Below are positions 40,413 to 44,359 of a DNA stretch of 44,359 nt, piece by piece. The notes beneath the pieces are model-generated. The model was given only the letters and a program-made list of their open reading frames with translations. It made no database searches and was not told where the DNA came from. Each line of letters begins with the position of its first letter. The stretch's first letter is position 1. The stretch comes from a virus, in IMG/VR virus record IMGVR_UViG_3300023174_000283, positions 1-44,359 of that record; one strand, given 5' to 3'. A program made the position numbers and the translations under genes.

Positions 40413-40427
40413 AGGGGATAAGAACTA

Positions 40428-43400
40428 ATGGCGGAAAATATAGGTGAAACACCCGACTCGGCATTTCCTGGAGTTCCCCCATCAATTCCAAGTTCTGCTT
40501 CCATTGATAATCTAACCAAAGAAACTGCTAGTTTAAAGGTAAGTATTTCTGAACTTACTCAAACACTAAAGATTCAAAACGCTAAAGATAATATACGAGA
40601 AGAGCGTAATGAAGAAACCAACAAATCTATGTTGGAATGTCTTCAAGAAATGCGATCACAGTTACACGCTTTATTAATTTTACAAAGAGAATCTATTGTT
40701 TCGTCCGCAGAAGAAAGAAGACGAAAAGAACCAGAGATAGAAGATGTAACTGCTGCTGCATCTGCTGCTTCAGGTAAAGGTGGAGGTAAAGGAGAAAAAC
40801 CAGAATTTAAGGGTGGTGGTAAATCATCATTCTTAGATGTTGGTATGGGAATATTCTTTATTGCTGCATCTATTGCCGCTTTGGGTGTTGGTCTTAAACT
40901 AATGAATGAGGTACGATTAGGTGCTATAGTTAGATCATTCATTATGATTGCGGCATTGGGTACAGGATTACTACTATTCTCCAAGTTGGGTAGTGGAGAA
41001 GATATGAAGAAGACCGCACTATCCCTAATAATTCTAGGTGCTGGAATTGCGGCTCTTGCATTAGGACTCAAAGTATTCCAAATGGTATCTTGGGGATCAA
41101 TAATAAAAGGAGCAATTGCTCTAGGATACTTGGCTGTTGTATTACCGCTTTTGAGTATGCTTGCTGATGGCAACAACCTAATCAAAGTCTCTGCTTCTTT
41201 AGTAATTCTAGGTGCTGGATTAGCCGCTGTTGCACTAGGACTAAAGTTATTTGAAATTGTATCTTGGAGTTCCATATTTAAGGGAATAGTTGCTTTAGGC
41301 TTATTAGGAACTGCTTTAGCCTTCATGGGTCTTATTGCTAAAGGCGATAACCTGATTAAAGCGGCTCTTTCTTTAATAATTTTATCTGGAGCGTTTATAG
41401 GATTATCGTTTGCTTTAAATATGTTTGCTGCTGTTCCTTTTGGAAACATAATTAAAGGCACTGTTGCTTTGGCAATGCTTGGATTTACTTTAGGAATAAT
41501 TTCCTTGCTCGGTGGAGATCGTTTAATAAAGGCAGCAACAGGAATACTAATATTTGGTGCTGCTTTAATTGTATTTACTGGCGCATTATTGCTTATGAAC
41601 TATGTGAGTATTGGATCTATACTCAAGATGTTCTTTGCAATGATTCTTATAATGCCTATATTTACTGCTCTAATGGTTGTAATGGCTCCTGCTATGGTAG
41701 TATTTGGTTTTGGTTTATGGTTGCTTGCAAAAGCAGTTAAAAACTTTGCTGAAGCGATGTATATTTTTGCTAAAGCGGCAATAGTTTTTGGTATTGGATT
41801 CTATATCATAGCATCAGCAATCAAATCCCTAAATTGGGAACAATTAGGTATGATTGGAGCAGTTATAGTTGGATTTGGATTGGTATTGCTTGGTTTAGGT
41901 TATGCTCTAGAACGCATGGGAGGTCAAAAGACTTTCTGGAAAACTGCTATGGCTATAACTTTATTAAGCGTGTCGCTAATGGTTCTTTCATTAGCCCTAC
42001 GAACCTTAAATGGTGTTGGTTGGGAATCCATAGGTAAAGCAGGAGCAATTCTATTAGGATTCGCATTAGTTGCCAAAGTAATTGGAGAAAATGGCGGAGC
42101 CTTATTTAAGGCAGGATTGGCATTACTTGCTGTTGGTATTGGTATTATTCCTTTAGCATTTGGTCTTAAGATGTTTGCGGGTATAGAACCGCAAACTGTT
42201 CTTACTGCGGCTTTAGCCCTCACATTAGTTGGAGGAGCAGCATTTTTATTGGGAAGTGCTGGTGCAGGAACTGTTTTAATGGGTGCGCTTTCAATTGCTG
42301 CTTTAGGTATAGCCTTAATTCCTCTAGCATTGGGTCTTAAAATGTTTGCAGGAATTGATTTGAAAATGTTAGGAATGTTGGCATTGGGACTTGTGCTTGT
42401 AACTGCTGCTGCTGTAGGAATGGGAGTTTTACTTCCACTTATAATTCCTGGTGCAATAGCAATTGTGGCTCTTGGTGCTGCTCTCGTTGTTTTAGGTACT
42501 GCGTTAAGTATTTTTGATGATTTCTTAACAGATTTTAATGAAACTATCAAAGTATTTGGTGATGTTGCAGTTAACATCATTCATGCTGTTGGAGATGTGT
42601 TTGGTGTGTTTAACACAATAATTACAACCACAGGACAAGTTATAGGTGATGTTATTGCACAGATGGTTCAACTTGCTGATCCTGGTATGGGAATGGCTTT
42701 GTTGGCAACTGCTGGAGGAATAACTGCCGTTGCCGGTGCTCTAGGGCTATTGATGGCTGCTGGTGGTGTTGGTGGTGTTGTGAGTTCCGCAGCGGGAATG
42801 GTTGGCGGTATAATGCAAGGAATTGGAAACTTCTTTACAGGATCATCTGGTGGAGTAACTGGTGCTTTGCAGGCTTTAGGAATTATTGTAGAAGCCGCAA
42901 AATATGTTAACGAAATAACTCAATTATCAACAGCAATTCAAACTCTGTCTTCTGCTCTTGCAAAACTTGCAGAGACTCCGCCCATAAAGGCAGAGGTATT
43001 GCAGCAACTATCAGAAATTATTGATAAGTCTGAACGATACGCAAAAACTCAACAATTGATGGTAGGAATGCGTTCCACAAGAATGACAATTTCTGAACCC
43101 TTGACTCCTGAAAGCAATGCAAAAACTAATTTTGTAGAGTCATTATCCGCCGAGGAAATTAGTCCATATACTTCTGCATCAACGGGAATGCTGCTTAAAA
43201 TGGCGGAGTCTGAAAAGGCTAACATTCAATCTTCAGGCAATCAAAAATATGGCGACAGACATGAAAAATTACTAGAAAAGATTCTTCAAGAACTAGAAGC
43301 CCGTGGAGTTGCATACAATAACATTTATACGACAAACGCCTCCTCAACCACTTACGCTGGCGGAGGAGGCGGTGTCGCCCAATTTATCCCAATTCAAACT

Positions 43401-43460
43401 TCAGGAAACCGAGAATCTACTTGGAAGGCAACTCAAGGCAGTTACCGTCCTGCTGGCTAA
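40428..43460 (+). CDS. Tail length tape measure protein
   Basis: The 1010-residue protein has an N-terminal region (1-130) that is polar with a coiled-coil stretch (IDNLTKETASLKVSISELTQ, then EETNKSMLECLQEMRSQLHA) and a Gly/Lys linker. From about 135 to 720 it is a long run of hydrophobic segments with an internal repeat of about 58 residues: ALGLK[L/V]F at about 211, 269 and a related one near 329, later IPLAFGLKMFAGI and IPLALGLKMFAGI. Residues 720-860 are Gly/Ala/Val-rich; the C-terminus (870-1010) is helical then glycine-rich (AGGGGGVAQFIPIQTSG). The hydrophobic content and position after the chaperone genes fit a tape measure, which fills the tail tube and enters the host membrane. AAAGGGG precedes ATG. 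It ends flush with the convergent gp32 gene. Confidence 0.8.
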   Translation: MAENIGETPDSAFPGVPPSIPSSASIDNLTKETASLKVSISELTQTLKIQNAKDNIREERNEETNKSMLECLQEMRSQLHALLILQRESIVSSAEERRRKEPEIEDVTAAASAASGKGGGKGEKPEFKGGGKSSFLDVGMGIFFIAASIAALGVGLKLMNEVRLGAIVRSFIMIAALGTGLLLFSKLGSGEDMKKTALSLIILGAGIAALALGLKVFQMVSWGSIIKGAIALGYLAVVLPLLSMLADGNNLIKVSASLVILGAGLAAVALGLKLFEIVSWSSIFKGIVALGLLGTALAFMGLIAKGDNLIKAALSLIILSGAFIGLSFALNMFAAVPFGNIIKGTVALAMLGFTLGIISLLGGDRLIKAATGILIFGAALIVFTGALLLMNYVSIGSILKMFFAMILIMPIFTALMVVMAPAMVVFGFGLWLLAKAVKNFAEAMYIFAKAAIVFGIGFYIIASAIKSLNWEQLGMIGAVIVGFGLVLLGLGYALERMGGQKTFWKTAMAITLLSVSLMVLSLALRTLNGVGWESIGKAGAILLGFALVAKVIGENGGALFKAGLALLAVGIGIIPLAFGLKMFAGIEPQTVLTAALALTLVGGAAFLLGSAGAGTVLMGALSIAALGIALIPLALGLKMFAGIDLKMLGMLALGLVLVTAAAVGMGVLLPLIIPGAIAIVALGAALVVLGTALSIFDDFLTDFNETIKVFGDVAVNIIHAVGDVFGVFNTIITTTGQVIGDVIAQMVQLADPGMGMALLATAGGITAVAGALGLLMAAGGVGGVVSSAAGMVGGIMQGIGNFFTGSSGGVTGALQALGIIVEAAKYVNEITQLSTAIQTLSSALAKLAETPPIKAEVLQQLSEIIDKSERYAKTQQLMVGMRSTRMTISEPLTPESNAKTNFVESLSAEEISPYTSASTGMLLKMAESEKANIQSSGNQKYGDRHEKLLEKILQELEARGVAYNNIYTTNASSTTYAGGGGGVAQFIPIQTSGNRESTWKATQGSYRPAG

Positions 43461-44339
43461 TCAATCCTCTTCAGCCAACTTACGGAAGTATGACAGGGTA
43501 TCGTCTTCCTCACCCGTATCCTCTTCCTGTGCTGGCTTCTTTGCAGCGGGAGCGTCCTTCTTACGGAACTTCTCGCTCAAACTCTCACGGATGGGCTCTT
43601 CGTCTTCAGCCTTCTTGGAGGACTTGATTTCGGTGGTGAGAACAGTCTCGTACCGCTCCTTCAATTCCTCGTAAGACTTAAACTTGTCGGAAGCAACAAA
43701 CTCCTGCAAGGCATACTGAGACTTCCACAACTTCTCAAGGAACTCATCCTTGCCTTCAAGCAGCGGACTCTTGGTGTCAAACTCACTCTTATCGTAGTTT
43801 GCAAAACCACCAACAGTCTGAATCTTCATCTTGAAGTTGCAACCATTCCAAAAATCAAATGGATTGATTGGCTCTTCGCCAGGAAACTTCGGCTGCATGC
43901 AGTCGCTAATCTTGTCAAAAATCTTCTTACCGTAGCGGAACAAGAACACCTTGCCCTCGTTCTCGCGGTTAGCAGGATCGCTTACAACCATGATGTTTGA
44001 GATGTAAGACAACTTACGCTTGCGATTACGAGCGATATCCTTATCAGATTCAATTCCGCTGTTCCACAGTTCGTTGTTTGCTTCGCAGACAGGACACTTC
44101 TTGCCTACGGTAGTGGGGCAGTTCTCAATGAACCATCCACCCTTGCCTTGGAATCCGTGGTTAAACACGCGAACCCAAGGAACTTCTTCGCCAGCACAAG
44201 CAGGCAGGAAGCGAATGATAGCAAAACCATTGCCGTCCTTACCACGCTCGGTGCTCCAAAAGCGGTCGTCCTTATATGACTTACTTTCCGTCGTCTTTTC
44301 CAATTCCTTGGCGAGAGCCGAGACGGAGTTCTTGCTCAT
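43461..44339 (-). CDS. gp32: Single-stranded DNA-binding protein gp32
   Basis: The 292-residue protein (T4 gp32: 301) has an N-terminus SVSALAKELEKTTESKSYK that corresponds to the cooperativity region. The OB-fold core contains the zinc ligands H61, C74, C82 and C85 (NHGFQGKGGWFIENCPTTVG, then KKCPVC) in the T4 order H-x12-C-x7-C-x2-C (T4 x12, x9, x2). GYNISNIMVVSDPANRENEG-like strand (seen as LSYISNIMVVSDPANRENEG) and VFLFRYGKKIFDKI are family core. The C-terminus is acidic (AQEEDTGEEDDTLSYFRKLA), the part that recruits partner proteins. Known role: coats replication and recombination intermediates. The stop abuts the convergent tape measure stop with no gap. An AAAGAAG run before ATG is very close, so the start could be weakly translated. 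Confidence 0.95.
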   Translation of the reverse strand: MSKNSVSALAKELEKTTESKSYKDDRFWSTERGKDGNGFAIIRFLPACAGEEVPWVRVFNHGFQGKGGWFIENCPTTVGKKCPVCEANNELWNSGIESDKDIARNRKRKLSYISNIMVVSDPANRENEGKVFLFRYGKKIFDKISDCMQPKFPGEEPINPFDFWNGCNFKMKIQTVGGFANYDKSEFDTKSPLLEGKDEFLEKLWKSQYALQEFVASDKFKSYEELKERYETVLTTEIKSSKKAEDEEPIRESLSEKFRKKDAPAAKKPAQEEDTGEEDDTLSYFRKLAEED

Positions 44340-44359
44340 CTTCTTTAGGTCTGAAAATC

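Noticed and set aside
40643-41461. 272-residue minus-strand ORF inside the tape measure gene (similar one at 41924-42580)
   Set aside because: Antisense shadow of hydrophobic codons; composition is Pro/Ala/Ile-rich without a recognisable motif, and the plus frame is clearly coding.
1-44359. tRNA genes, insertion sequences, integrase or attachment sites
   Set aside because: None recognised by eye on either strand; a tRNAscan run would be needed to exclude tRNAs fully.

Overview
The window is the structural core of a T4-like myovirus (Caudoviricetes, tailed phage with a contractile tail). No cellular gene is visible. The gene set (gp48, gp53, gp27-like hub, gp5 spike, PAAR tip, gp25, gp6, gp7-like, gp8-like, DUF4815-type wedge, fibers, gp4, gp2, gp54, gp26-like, tape measure, gp32) and its order resemble environmental exo-T-even phages (cyanophage- and marine-type relatives) more than T4 itself. 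The host cannot be read from the sequence. The DNA is moderately AT-rich and packed, with no gene-free stretch above about 200 bases.

Layout. (1) 1-5150, plus strand: end of a leucine-rich-repeat protein, a small sulfotransferase-like protein, a class II (B12-dependent) ribonucleotide reductase broken into two genes by a split intein with a free-standing HNH endonuclease gene between the halves, and a RuvC-like resolvase. A near-consensus sigma70-type promoter precedes the reductase. (2) 37193 down to 5152, minus strand: one long baseplate-to-fiber block, from tail-tube cap (gp48) through wedge and hub proteins to a baseplate-distal series of fiber proteins. Several T4-type late promoter sequences (TATAAATA) lie in its fiber part. 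(3) 37187-43460, plus strand: head completion (gp4), DNA end protector (gp2-like), tube initiator (gp54-like), gp26-like tail assembly chaperone, a small overlapping ORF, and a 1010-residue tape measure protein. (4) 44339-43461, minus strand: single-stranded DNA-binding protein gp32.

How the parts work together. Blocks 2 and 3 build the contractile tail and finish the head. Reductase, resolvase and gp32 serve nucleotide supply, recombination and replication. The most striking system is the fractured nrdJ: N-extein plus N-intein (1451-3226), HNH nuclease (3192-3923), C-intein plus C-extein (3910-4590). They lie in three different reading frames joined by short overlaps, so an active reductase should require protein trans-splicing. 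Other points of note are a U UUU UUU slippery site where a -1 shift would fuse the gp26-like protein to the next ORF, a 70-bp perfect repeat that carries a late promoter plus the tail end of a lost fiber gene, and TATAAATA boxes placed exactly 6 nt before two fiber start codons, which suggests leaderless late mRNAs.
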